Shown here piece by piece: positions 23,592-34,857 of a stretch of DNA of 64,000 nucleotides (the stretch's first letter is position 1; each line of letters opens with the position of its first letter). This DNA is from Adiantum capillus-veneris (taxonomy: Eukaryota; Streptophyta; Polypodiopsida; Polypodiales; Pteridaceae): contig CM043967.1 of the NCBI GenBank assembly GCA_014529385.2, forward strand, positions 129,346,182 to 129,410,181, given 5' to 3'. The notes under the pieces were generated by a model. It was not told the DNA's origin, did not search any database, and saw only the letters and a list, made by a program, of their open reading frames with translations. Made by a program: the position numbers and the translations under genes.

Positions 23592-26500
23592 ATGGCTGAC
23601 AATAGTAAAGAGAGTGAAATTAATGTTGATAACTTTGATTTTGCTCATGAGCAAGCTACTAATGATGCTTCAATGCTTGTTAATTATCTTGTTTCTAGGC
23701 TTCAACAAGCCATGGGCAATCCATCTCTCCAAAGTGAAGTGCAACGGCAGCTCCGTGCTCACGGGATTCTCCAAGATCATCACCATGACGAGAGAACACC
23801 TAGGAAGCCTCCTTGTGAGACTACCAAAAGAGGGCTCTCTCCGATTCGGGAAGAAGAAGAGAATCCATATGAAGGGCTCAAGAACTTACTTCTTGATGAT
23901 GCATCTCCTTCCCAAAGGAGAACTCAAGAGCCTCCACCGAAGGAACGAGAAAGAAGCGAGTCTCCCGCCACCTCGGCGGAGATGGCTCCACGAAGACGGC
24001 GGGCTAAACGCTCTCCATCACCACCAAAGCGGAGAAGACCATCACACTCTTCTCCACGCCATAATTCAAAGAGGGATGATAAAAAGCAAGAGAAGAAAAA
24101 GGCGAGAAAGAGGACACCCTCTTCTCCATCTTCTTTATCCTCTTCCTCTTACGAAAGCTATGGTGAAGACGACAAAGATCAAGACAAGAAAAAGGCGAGA
24201 AAGAGGTCACCCTCTTCTCCACCTTCTTCAAATTCTTCATCTTCTGAAGAAAGTGATGGTGCAACTTTTGAACCATCAAAAAGAAGAGGCCATAGGAAAT
24301 CCTATGCCGCATGGAAGAGGTCGTCCAAGCTGAAGAAATTCAAAGAGGGAGGGAAGAGCATCTCTTTCCTTACCTATGATGGCACCTTCGGTGCTACAGA
24401 CAAAGTTTTGGCCTTTATCCAGCAATTCGATGCGGCGTTTGGAGATGAGGGCTTCACGGAGTCCTCTAAGCTACGCCATGTAGCTATGCACTTTCAAAAG
24501 TCCGCCAGACAATGGTGGTCTAGCCTACGAGCCAACGGTGAAGCTCCACGAACATGGAAGGCTTTAAGAGCTTCCATTATGAAGCAGTTTTTGGCCACCG
24601 ATGCCAAAGACAAAGTACTCACCGAATGGCGAAGCTTAAAGCTCTCTCCCAATGAATCCATCCACAAATATGTAGACAAGTTTTGGGACCTACAACTCAA
24701 AGCCACTGTCTTCAAAAAGTTGGATTTTGGAGAGCAAAAGCAACAATTTTATGCCGGCTTAACCGAAGAAATGGCGGAGTATGTCAACTCCCAAAGGCCA
24801 CGTACCATATCGGCGGTAATACACCATACTATGGTGGCCTCGCGAATCAATTTCCAAACGGGGGGTAAAAGAAATAATAAGCCCCCGGAAAACAAAGGTT
24901 CCAATGAGCCTAAGGGGAAGGACAATGTCCAAAAGCTTAAAGAAAAGCTTATCTCTCAACCTGTGCTTACACTACCGGATCTCTCAAAACCATTTGAGGT
25001 CCAATGTGATGCTTGTGGTGATTGCCTTGGGGCTGTTTTGCTCCAAGAAGGGCACGCCATAAGCTATGAGAGTCGAAGGCTCGACCCTGTTGAGCAAGCT
25101 CTAGGCATATACGAAAAAGAACTCCTTGCAGTTCTACATGCCTTAGACTCATGGAAGCACTATTTATTGGGGACTCCTTTCATTCTGCGAACGGATCACC
25201 AAAGTCTTAAGTACTTCATGACGCAGACCAAGCTCTCCGACAAACAAATGAGGTGGGCAAATTTCCTTTCGCAATTTCATTTTCATATTGCTCACATTGC
25301 TGGCAAGCATAATCAAGTAGCCGATGCACTCTCAAGACGACCGAGAGTGAATGCGGTTTCCATAGCAACTCACAATGATCTATCTTTAATGATAGATGAG
25401 TATGCTATTGATCCCGATTTTAGAGATGTGATTTCAGCCCTTGCCTTAGGGAAGAAAGAAGAACCATTTACTTTACAAGATAGTTATCTTCTCTATGGCA
25501 ATAGACTATGCGTTACTAACTCACTACGTGAGAAAGTAATGTATGAATCTCATGCTCCCCCATATGCGGGGCATAGAGGGATTCAGTCTACCCTAAAGGG
25601 AATTGAAACATATTTCTATTGGCCTACCATGAAAGTGAACATACATGAGTATGTTTCCAAATGTGCGGTATGTCAAAAGACAAAATTTGATAGAGGGAAG
25701 CAACTTGGATTGCTTCAACCCTTGCCAATCCCTAATTCACCATGGGAGAGCATATCCATGGATTTTATCTTTGGATTGCCTAAGTCTATCCATGGGAATA
25801 CGGGAATATGGACGATAGTAGACAGGTTCAGTAAACAAGCTCATTTTATACCTGTCAAAAAGACTATCAAAGCCCATCAAATGGCAACCCTCTTCATTTC
25901 ACAAATTTTCAAGTACCATGGCTTGCCAATGTCCATAGTGTCGGATAGAGATCCTAGAATGACCAGTAATTTCTGGAAGGGTCTCTTTGAGAATTTAGGA
26001 ACAAGGCTAAACTTCTCTTCGGCCTATCATCCACAAACTGATGGCCAAAGTGAAATAGCTAACCTAACTATTCTCGATCTACTAAAAGCCTATGTAACGG
26101 AAGTAGATCAAAGATCCCAATGGGAGAAGTACTTACCCTTAGTAGAGTATGCTTACAATAACACTGTACATACTTCTACAGGAAAAGCACCTTTCGAGGT
26201 AATTGAGGGAAGATCAAAAAGTCCCTTGCTACTTAAGGTACATGGGAAGATCTTCGCTGCAGATGAGTATAGCCGAGACCTACAAGAATCTTTCCAAAAG
26301 ATTAAGGATGCTATCTCTATCTCACAGCAAAGGCAAAAGGCTGCTGCTGACAAGCACAGAAGAGCCCAAGCCTTTAAAGAAAACGATTGGGTCTTGTTAA
26401 AGTTTCCCAAGGCTCGATTAAGGCACACGACGGGCAAGAATCCTACGGGCCACCAAAAGTACTATGCTAAACTAGCAAAAAGGTACTATGGTCCCTTCCA

Positions 26501-26840
26501 GATTCTTAGGCCAATCAATGAGATGGCCTATCAACTTAAGTTGCCCAATCATTGGCTCATACACAATGCTTTTCATGTGAGCCTCTTAAAGCCTTACAAA
26601 GGAGAGCCACCTCAAGAACCAACTATTGAAGACCCACCGGAGATCGAGGACCACGAGGAGGTGCTGCAGCCCGAGTCCATTCTCCGACATGAAGACAAGG
26701 TATTAAGAGGCGGTAAGACTATCCGACGATATCTTATTAAGTTTAAGAATTATCCTTTTGAAGATGCTAGATGGATGCAAGGCATACAATTAAAGGATAA
26801 CCTAAACCTTGTCAATGCTTACAATGCTTCCCAAGAGTAA
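23592..26840 (+). CDS. gag-pol: E2 gag/RNase H/integrase/chromodomain fusion (1082 aa, protease and RT deleted)
   Basis: This is an open frame without stops. The N-terminal 240 residues are rich in RS, SP and KKKARKR repeats. The gag core follows at about 255-435 (FLTYDGTFG, QWWSSLRA, FYAGLTEEM). Near residue 448 (nt 24936) the frame jumps from gag NVQK to LKEKLISQPVLTLP of the RNase H region. The zinc knuckle, protease and RT are missing, yet the frame is kept. RNase H (QCDACGDCLGAVLLQ, TDHQSLKYF), the HHCC finger (HAPPYAGH ... CAVC), the integrase core (SMDF, SDRDPRM, GQSE) and a C-terminal chromodomain-like segment (SILRHEDKVLRGGKTIRRYL) follow. It cannot be autonomous without RT. Confidence 0.9.
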   Translation: MADNSKESEINVDNFDFAHEQATNDASMLVNYLVSRLQQAMGNPSLQSEVQRQLRAHGILQDHHHDERTPRKPPCETTKRGLSPIREEEENPYEGLKNLLLDDASPSQRRTQEPPPKERERSESPATSAEMAPRRRRAKRSPSPPKRRRPSHSSPRHNSKRDDKKQEKKKARKRTPSSPSSLSSSSYESYGEDDKDQDKKKARKRSPSSPPSSNSSSSEESDGATFEPSKRRGHRKSYAAWKRSSKLKKFKEGGKSISFLTYDGTFGATDKVLAFIQQFDAAFGDEGFTESSKLRHVAMHFQKSARQWWSSLRANGEAPRTWKALRASIMKQFLATDAKDKVLTEWRSLKLSPNESIHKYVDKFWDLQLKATVFKKLDFGEQKQQFYAGLTEEMAEYVNSQRPRTISAVIHHTMVASRINFQTGGKRNNKPPENKGSNEPKGKDNVQKLKEKLISQPVLTLPDLSKPFEVQCDACGDCLGAVLLQEGHAISYESRRLDPVEQALGIYEKELLAVLHALDSWKHYLLGTPFILRTDHQSLKYFMTQTKLSDKQMRWANFLSQFHFHIAHIAGKHNQVADALSRRPRVNAVSIATHNDLSLMIDEYAIDPDFRDVISALALGKKEEPFTLQDSYLLYGNRLCVTNSLREKVMYESHAPPYAGHRGIQSTLKGIETYFYWPTMKVNIHEYVSKCAVCQKTKFDRGKQLGLLQPLPIPNSPWESISMDFIFGLPKSIHGNTGIWTIVDRFSKQAHFIPVKKTIKAHQMATLFISQIFKYHGLPMSIVSDRDPRMTSNFWKGLFENLGTRLNFSSAYHPQTDGQSEIANLTILDLLKAYVTEVDQRSQWEKYLPLVEYAYNNTVHTSTGKAPFEVIEGRSKSPLLLKVHGKIFAADEYSRDLQESFQKIKDAISISQQRQKAAADKHRRAQAFKENDWVLLKFPKARLRHTTGKNPTGHQKYYAKLAKRYYGPFQILRPINEMAYQLKLPNHWLIHNAFHVSLLKPYKGEPPQEPTIEDPPEIEDHEEVLQPESILRHEDKVLRGGKTIRRYLIKFKNYPFEDARWMQGIQLKDNLNLVNAYNASQE

Positions 26841-27197
26841 GCAAATGTACAAAATGTTAAAAATGAACAAAAATTTTTGTCTTATAAGACTCTCTTTTTC
26901 TTTATTTGTGCACAAAAATGAAGTAGTATGCATGCTTAGATCAAGTTTGCGGAGACAACGTCTCCCGAACACCAAGTAGAGCTTGTCACTCTACTATGGA
27001 AGACTGATAGGACTAATGTGCAGACATGCTTGCGGTAGCCTCAGGCTCTCAAGCGCCAAATGGACTAGTCATCCATTATGGAATGATGTCGTAGGGTAAC
27101 ATAGGGATCCTCTACCCGCTAAGAAAAGGACTCATGCATATGCTTTATCTTCTCTACACCATAGTCGAGGACGACTATGATTTCAAGAGAGAGGTAA
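26841..27197 (+). other. E2 3' untranslated region before LTR2
   Basis: Non-coding. It ends in the purine-rich TTCAAGAGAGAGGTAA just before LTR2, which is the likely polypurine tract. The same region recurs at 32907-33262 before LTR3. Confidence 0.7.
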
Positions 27198-28787
27198 TGT
27201 CATAATAATCAATATCTAATTCTCCTAAATGATTTTCTCATATTAAACTGATCATTTAATGTGGGGAAGTGCCAAGGGAGAAAAAGCTAGAATATTGGTT
27301 AAGTTAGCAGACCGGCCACAGTAGGGATCCAAAGGAGGGAAAATAGGGATCCAAAGGGGGGGCCATCTGCAAAAGAGCCATGTGAAACAACGGGCTAAAA
27401 AGACCCTAAGGTTCAGCCCATTAAGACTTCCAAAATGCTAAGGTTCCAAAATTCAAAGGTTGTGTCCAAAGGTCAACCTTAGGGAAAATTGGATGCTTAG
27501 TGTGTGCCCAAAAAGTCTTTCTACATCCCTACATGGGAGGGGGCGAGCCCCAAAGCTAGGGGATGAGAGAGAAAGCCACACACACACACACAGGCTCCCT
27601 TTACACAAAGGGAATGAGGGACACATATCAGCTCCCTAGGCCAGATGCCCACAAGGTATGCCCAATTCCTATTGGAAGACCCTTGAAGTGGACCAATGAG
27701 AATTAGGCTAGAGTAAATCTAGTTTAATTAATTTAAAAACATTTAATAAAAGAAACCAATAAGAATTAAGTGTCCTAGAAGACTATTGGGCAGTCTCCCA
27801 AGGGGTCCAATGAGCATTCAGGAGCCCCATGGCTTGCCTGATTCCTATTGGCCAGGAGGCAAAGGGGTCCAATGAGAGTTTAGTTTAATTATTTAATTAT
27901 CTAAAGCTCTTACAAAAGGGGAAAGGGGGACACATGTCAGAAGGCTATCACTTATGCTGCTTAATCCCTATTGGCTTGACCTGGGGAGGTCCAATGAGGC
28001 AAAAGCCAGACTAACTTAGCAGCTAGGGCTCGCCCAAGAGAGAGAGGGGGCTGATTTTTGCTTGGCATGGACACACACACTCTCACACTTGACCATGTGT
28101 GAAGGGAAAATACTCTATCTCCTCCCAAGCTTTAATGGAGAGCTCATCACCTACTCCAAGCTTGTGAGATAGAAGCCTACATCAACACTCTCTTGGCATG
28201 TGGATGCAAATCCAACCAAGAGCCAAGCTTCAATGCATGCTCATCTTCTCTACCAAGCTAATTACTAAGCTAAGCTATGCTAATATGAGTGATTATGTGA
28301 GGAGATGTACTTCTTTCTCGTAAGATACTTCTTTTTCCTCTCAATCTACTCTCATACCCTGCTAGCTCTCACCATCTTCGAAGGTGTGTGAGGTCTTGGG
28401 TCTGAGAACGGGGATAATTCAAGTTGTGTTTGATTAAGTGTTTTGCTTGGTGTATGAAGCTTCCATCTTCATTGCACTAGCTCGTCTTGAAGGAACACAA
28501 AGAATTGTATTGTACAATGTCTCTCTTGATGGGAGAAACCATAATACAAAGCCTTTTGGAGGGGGGACCGGCTCCATGCAAATCCGGTCCTCAACTGTTG
28601 TCAATAGCTTAATTACTCTCTCTTTTGAAAGTATTGTCGATGCTATCTAACTAGGTGTTATGCTTTTTGTTGCTCTCTCCACCCAAGCACTCTTGTAATT
28701 CTCATTAGGAATCAACTCTAATGAAATGCTCACTATGTTCATGCTAATTTCCGCTACACATAAGATTTTAGGCCATTAAATGTTACA
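27198..28787 (+). repeat. E2 LTR2 (middle)
   Basis: 1590 bp, near-identical to LTR1 and LTR3. On its right the exact terminus TGTTACA is joined directly to inverted RT coding sequence, with no primer-binding site. Confidence 0.9.
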
Positions 28788-29854
28788 TTTTTCTTTGTTA
28801 GGTCATGTAATGGTCCCGCAATTTGTGAGAACTTTTCTATGAAGCGTCTATAGTATGCACACATACCTATAAAGCTTCTTAGTTCATGAAGATTCCTTGG
28901 TTTAGGCCATCCTTTTATTACCTCTAACTTGGATGGATCCATTTGGATTCCATCTTGAGAGATAATGTGACCTAAACATTGAATCTCTTGGAAGAAAAAT
29001 TCACTTTTCTTTCGATTAACATAAAGTTTATTCTCTCTTAAAACTTGAAATATTACCTGGAGGTGTTGCTTATGTTCCTCTAATGAATTAGAGTAGATGA
29101 TAATATCATCAAAGAACACTCCAGTGAAGGTTCGATGAGGTCTGAACAGCTTCTCCATCAAGCGGTTAAATGTGGCTGGTGCATTAGTCAAGCCAAAAGG
29201 CATGACAATGTATTCGTAAAGACCAAATGTAGTACGAAATGCGGTCTTTACAATGTCTTGATCAACTATCCTTATTTGATGATAGCCACTTTTTAGGTCA
29301 ATCCTACTGAAGTAGGTCGATCCTTGTAGCTTATCAAATAGGTCTTCTACCCGTGGAACGGGAAACCTATTCTTGATAGTGATCCTATTTAGTGCTCTAT
29401 AGTCGACACACATACGATATGTGCCGTCTTTCTTTTGCACTAATAGCACAGGTGAGCAAAATGGAGATGAGCTAGGCCTAACCATGCCCTTCTCAATTAA
29501 CTCATGCACTTGCCGCATAATCTCCTCTTGTTGAGCTTGAGAAACTCTATAAGGAGGTTTGCTAGGCGGTGAACTTCCTGGAAGAAGTTCAATTGCATGG
29601 TCGTCATTACCTCGTTTAGGAGGTAGCTCAGAAGGGATGTCATCAATAAAGACATCTTGAAACCCCTTGAGAAAATTGGATAACTCTAATTCCTTTTGGT
29701 TGCTTTTATTTTCTTTTGCTAAAGCATTAGGTTCATTTTGAGAATCTTTAACAAAAATCATGTACACGGAAATAGAGCTCTTTATTGACTTGTTGAAAGC
29801 TGGTGTATGTACAATGGGGATGGTGTTACCCATCTCCCTAGCATCTATATACAT
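28788..29854 (-). pseudogene. pol: E2 reverse transcriptase, inverted
   Basis: The minus-strand frame carries the RT N-terminal region (KPPYRVSQAQQEEI), PSSSPFCSPVLLVQKKDGTY, MCVDYRALN, FSRIDLKSGYHQIRI, MPFGLTNAPATFNRLM, the FFDD catalytic loop and LGHIISQDGIQMDPSK. It ends HDLTKKN exactly where LTR2 begins, so the RNase H that should follow is missing. It is separated from the protease frame by a one-base shift near 29935. Confidence 0.9.
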
Positions 29855-31018
29855 GTCCTTTTCCCTGAACTTAAAGGAGATTCTCCTTTCAGGAAATTTA
29901 ACATGGGCAGCCAGACGGTCAAACCATGGTGCCCTAGGATTACATCCTCATGCTTGAGAGGAGAGATAAAGAAATCCTCTTTGTCCACATAGCCTTGGAC
30001 ATGAAGCCTCAATTTCCCGATTAAGGGAGTGACTGAAGCTTCTTGCCCCTTGAAGGCACTGTCTGCGGATAGGATATCTCCCATCTCGTAGGATTGTATG
30101 CCTAGCTTGGTGGCTAACTCCATAGATATGAAATTGTGAGTAGAACCAGGGTCAAAGAGAATAAAAGCATCATGTTCTCTTACCTTTCCCCAAGCATGGC
30201 ATAGAGGAGATCCTTTGTGGTGAGTTTGGTGAATCTCCTCCTCTTGGATTTCAACCAAAGAAGCTCTAGGAGGATCTTGGCGGTTGTTCTTTTGGGAACA
30301 AGCGCGGTACGCATGCCCTTGTTCGCCGCACTTGAAACACCGGTTATCTTTACGATAACGCTCAAGCTCTTCAGGAGAGAGTTTATTCTTTCCTTTGTAA
30401 ACTCCCTTCTCTTTAGCTTTGTTGGAATTGCCCTTAGGAGACTTTTGGACATTGTCCTTCCCCTTAGGCTCATTGGAACCTTTGTTTTCCGGGGGCTTAT
30501 TATTTCTTTTACCCCCCGTTTGGAAATTGATTCGTGAGGCCACCATAGTATGGTGTATTACCGCCGATATGGTACGTGGCCTTTGGGACTTGACATACTC
30601 CGCCATTTCTTCGGTTAAGCCCGCACAAAATTGTTGCTTTTGCTCTCCAAAATCCAACTTTTTGAAGACAGTGGCTTTGAGTTGTAGGTCCCAAAACTTG
30701 TCTACATATTTGTGGATGGATTCATTGGGAGAGAGCTTTAAGCTTCGCCATTCGGTGAGTACTTTGTCTTTGGCATCGGTGGCCAAAAACTGCTTCATAA
30801 TGGAAGCTCTTAAAGCCTTCCATGTTCGTGGAGCTTCACCGTTGGCTCGTAGGCTAGACCACCATTGTCTGGCGGACTTTTGAAAGTGCATAGCTACATG
30901 GCGTAGCTTAGAGGACTCCGTGAAGCCCTCATCTCCAAACGCCGCATCGAATTGCTGGATAAAGGCCAAAACTTTGTCTGTAGCACCGAAGGTGCCATCA
31001 TAGGTAAGGAAAGAGAGA
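29855..31018 (-). pseudogene. gag: E2 gag, zinc knuckle and protease, inverted
   Basis: On the minus strand the gag core starts abruptly at SFLTYDGTFG. It continues through NVQK into the part deleted from the plus-strand ORF: a CX2CX4HX4C zinc knuckle (CFKCGEQGHAYRAC), then a retropepsin with FDPGSTHNFIS and VILG. A one-base deletion next to VILG shifts the frame before RT. The gag N-terminus and start codon are absent. Confidence 0.85.
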
Positions 31019-32150
31019 ATAGTTAGGTTAGCTATTTCACTTTGGCCATCAGTTTGTGGATGATAGGCCGAAGAGAAGTTTAGCCTTGTTCCTAAATTCT
31101 CAAAGAGACCCTTCCAGAAATTACTGGTCATTCTAGGATCTCTATCCGACACTATGGACATTGGCAAGCCATGGTACTTGAAAATTTGTGAAATGAAGAG
31201 GGTTGCCATTTGATGGGCTTTGATAGTCTTTTTGACAGGTATAAAATGAGCTTGTTTACTGAACCTGTCTACTATCGTCCATATTCCCGTATTCCCATGG
31301 ATAGACTTAGGCAATCCAAAGATAAAATCCATGGATATGCTCTCCCATGGTGAATTAGGAATTGGCAAGGGTTGAAGAAATCCAAGTTGCTTCCCTCTAT
31401 CAAATTTTGTCTTTTGACATACCACACATTTGGAAACATACTCATGTATGTTCACTTTCATGGTAGGCCAATAGAAATATGTTTCAATTCCCTTTAGGGT
31501 AGACTGAATCCCTCTATGCCCCGCATATGGGGGAGCATGAGATTCATACATTACTTTCTCACGTAGTGAGTTAGTAACGCATAGTCTATTGCCATAGAGA
31601 AGATAACCATCTTGTAAAGTAAATGGTTCTTCTTTCTTCCCTAAGGCAAGGGCTGAAATCACATCTCTAAAATCGGGATCAATAGCATACTCATCTATCA
31701 TTAAAGATAGATCATTGTGAGTTGCTATGGAAACCGCATTCACTCTCGGTCGTCTTGAGAGTGCATCGGCTACTTGATTATGCTTGCCAGCAATGTGAGC
31801 AATATGAAAATGAAATTGCGAAAGGAAATTTGCCCACCTCATTTGTTTGTCGGAGAGCTTGGTCTGCGTCATGAAGTACTTAAGACTTTGGTGATCCGTT
31901 CGCAGAATGAAAGGAGTCCCCAATAAATAGTGCTTCCATGAGTCTAAGGCATGTAGAACTGCAAGGAGTTCTTTTTCGTATATGCCTAGAGCTTGCTCAA
32001 CAGGGTCGAGCCTTCGACTCTCATAGCTTATGGCGTGCCCTTCTTGGAGCAAAAAAGCCCCAAGGCAATCACCACAAGCATCACATTGGACCTCAAATGG
32101 TTTTGAGAGATCCGGTAGTGTAAGCACAGGTTGAGAGATAAGCTTTTCTT
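31019..32150 (-). pseudogene. pol: E2 RNase H and integrase fragment, inverted
   Basis: Reading leftward, it begins at the same GCTTAAAGAAAAG point used by the deletion junction at 24936. It runs through RNase H, the HHCC finger and the integrase core to SEIANLTI, where it fuses in frame to inverted gag. It is nearly identical to 24937-26077 on the plus strand, making a 1.1-kb inverted repeat. Confidence 0.85.
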
Positions 32151-32906
32151 TAAGCCTATGTAACGGAAGTAGATCAAAGATCCCAATGGGAGAAGTACTT
32201 ACCCTTAGTAGAGTATGCTTACAATAACACTGTACATACTTCTACAGGAAAAGCACCTTTCGAGGTAATTGAGGGAAGATCAAAAAGTCCCTTGCTACTT
32301 AAGGTACATGGGAAGATCTTCGCTGCAGATGAGTATAGCCGAGACCTACAAGAATCTTTCCAAAAGATTAAGGATGCTATCTCTATCTCACAACAAAGGC
32401 AAAAGGCTGCTGCTGACAACCACAGAAGAGCCCAAGCCTTTAAAGAAAACGATTGGGTCTTGTTAAAGTTTCCCAAGGCTCGATTAAGGCACACGACGGG
32501 CAAGAATCCTACGGGCCACCAAAAGTACTATGCTAAACTAGCAAAAAGGTACTATGGTCCCTTCCAGATTCTTAGGCCAATCAATGAGATGGCCTATCAA
32601 CTTAAGTTGCCCAATCATTGGCTCATACACAATTCTTTTCATGTGAGCCTCTTAAAGCCTTACAAAGGAGAGCCACCTCAAGAACCAACTATTGAAGACC
32701 CACCGGAGATCGAGGACCACGAGGAGGTGCTGCAGCCCGAGTCCATTCTCCGACATGAAGACAAGGTATTAAGAGGCGGTAAGACTATCCGACGATATCT
32801 TATTAAGTTTAAGAATTATCCTTTTGAAGATGCTAGATGGATGCAAGGCATACAATTAAAGGATAACCTAAACCTTGTCAATGCTTACAATGCTTCCCAA
32901 GAGTAA
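32151..32906 (+). pseudogene. pol: E2 integrase C-terminus and chromodomain
   Basis: Plus-strand coding resumes at AYVTEVDQRSQWEKY, continuing the integrase about 11 bp beyond where the inverted block stopped. It reaches the chromodomain-like end (RRYLIKFKNYPFEDARW) and the TAA after NASQE. There is no start of its own. Few substitutions separate it from 26088-26840, for example an Asn for Lys in the AADKHRR segment. Confidence 0.85.
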
Positions 32907-33262
32907 GCAAATGTACAAAATGTTAAAAATGAACAAAATTTTTTGTCTTATAAGACTCTCTTTTTCTTTATTTTGCACAAAAATGAAGTAGTATGCATGC
33001 TTAGATCAAGTTTGCGGAGACAACGTCTCCCGAACACCAAGTAGAGCTTGTCACTCTACTATGGAAGACTGATAGGACTAATGTGCAGACATGCTTGCGG
33101 CAGCCTCAGGCTCTCAAGCGCCAAATGGACTAGTCATCCATTATGGAATGATGTCGTAGGGTAACATAGGGATCCTCTACCCGCTAAGAAAAGGACTCAT
33201 GCATATGCTTTATCTTCTCTACACCATAGTCGAGGACGACTATGATTTCAAGAGAGAGGTAA

Positions 33263-34852
33263 TGTCATAATAATCAATATCTAATTCTCCTAAATGATTT
33301 TCTCATATTAAATTGATCATTTAATGTGGGGAAGTGCCAAGGGAGAAAAAGCTAGAATATTGGTTAAGTTAGCAGACCGGCCACAGTAGGGATCCAAAGG
33401 AGGGAAAATAGGGATCCAAAAGGGGGGGCATCTGCAAAAGAGCCATGTGAAACAACGGGCTAAAAAGACCCTAAGGTTCAGCCCATTAAGACTTCCAAAA
33501 TGCTAAGGTTCCAAAATTCAAAGGTTGTGTCCAAAGGTCAACCTTAGGGAAAATTGGATGCTTAGTGTGTGCCCAAAAAGTCTTTCTACATCCCTACATG
33601 GGAGGGGGCGAGCCCCAAAGCTAGGGGATGAGAGAGAAAGCCACACACACACACACAGGCTCCCTTTACACAAAGGGAATGAGGGACACATGTCAGCTCC
33701 CTAGGCCAGATGCCCACAAGGTATGCCCAATTCCTATTGGAAGACCCTTGAAGTGGACCAATGAGAATTAGGCTAGAGTAAATCTAGTTTAATTAATTTA
33801 AAAACATTTAATAAAAGAAACCAATAAGAATTAAGTGTCCTAGAAGACTATTGGGCAGTCTCCCAAGGGGTCCAATGAGCATTCAGGAGCCCCATGGCTT
33901 GCCTGATTCCTATTGGCCAGGAGGCAAAGGGGTCCAATGAGAGTTTAGTTTAATTATTTAATTATCTAAAGCTCTTACAAAAGGGGAAAGGGGGACACAT
34001 GTCAGAAGGCTATCACTTATGCTGCTTAATCCCTATTGGCTTGACCTGGGGAGGTCCAATGAGGCAAAAGCCAGACTAACTTAGCAGCTAGGGCTCGCCC
34101 AAGAGAGAGAGGGGGCTGATTTTTGCTTGGCATGGACACACACACTCTCACACTTGACCATGTGTGAAGGGAAAATACTCTATCTCCTCCCAAGCTTTAA
34201 TGGAGAGCTCATCACCTACTCCAAGCTTGGGAGATAGAAGCCTACATCAACACTCTCTTGGCATGTGGATGCAAATCCAACCAAGAGCCAAGCTTCAATG
34301 CATGCTCATCTTCTCTACCAAGCTAATTACTAAGCTAAGCTATGCTAATATGAGTGATTATGTGAGGAGATGTACTTCTTTCTCATAAGATACTTCTTTT
34401 TCCTCTCAATCTACTCTCATACCCTGCTAGCTCTCACCATCTTCGAAGGTGTGTGAGGTCTTGGGTCTGAGAACGGGGATAATTCAAGTTGTGTTTGATT
34501 AAGTGTTTTGCTTGGTGTATGAAGCTTCCATCTTCATTGCACTAGCTCGTCTTGAAGGAACACAAAGAATTGTATTGTACAATGTCTCTCTTGATGGGAG
34601 AAACCATAATACAAAGCCTTTTGGAGGGGGGACCGGCTCCATGCAAATCCGGTCCTCAACTGTTGTCAATAGCTTAATTACTCTCTCTTTTGAAAGTATT
34701 GTCGATGCTATCTAACTAGGTGTTATTCTTTTTGTTGCTCTCTCCACCCAAGCACTCTTGTAATTCTCATTAGGAATCAACTCTAATGAAATGCTCACTA
34801 TGTTCATGCTAATTTCCGCTACACATAAGATTTTAGGCCATTAAATGTTACA
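33263..34852 (+). repeat. E2 LTR3
   Basis: 1590 bp, ending TGTTACA. It is followed by the AGCAG target duplication and then the continuation of E1 gag. A few substitutions separate it from LTR1. Confidence 0.9.
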
Positions 34853-34857
34853 AGCAG

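Larger units (their letters stand above)
21583..34852 (+). mobile_element. E2: rearranged chromovirus (Ty3/Gypsy) with three LTRs
   Basis: The element begins TGTCATAATAATC and ends AAATGTTACA, with target duplication AGCAG at 21578-21582 and 34853-34857. Three near-identical LTRs of about 1.59 kb lie in the same orientation (21583-23174, 27198-28787, 33263-34852). Between LTR1 and LTR2 is a plus-strand gag-RNase H-integrase ORF lacking protease and RT. Between LTR2 and LTR3 is a mostly inverted block carrying RT, protease, gag, integrase and RNase H, then a plus-strand integrase tail. Together the pieces represent most of one full element, but shuffled. It is inserted in E1 gag. Confidence 0.9.
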
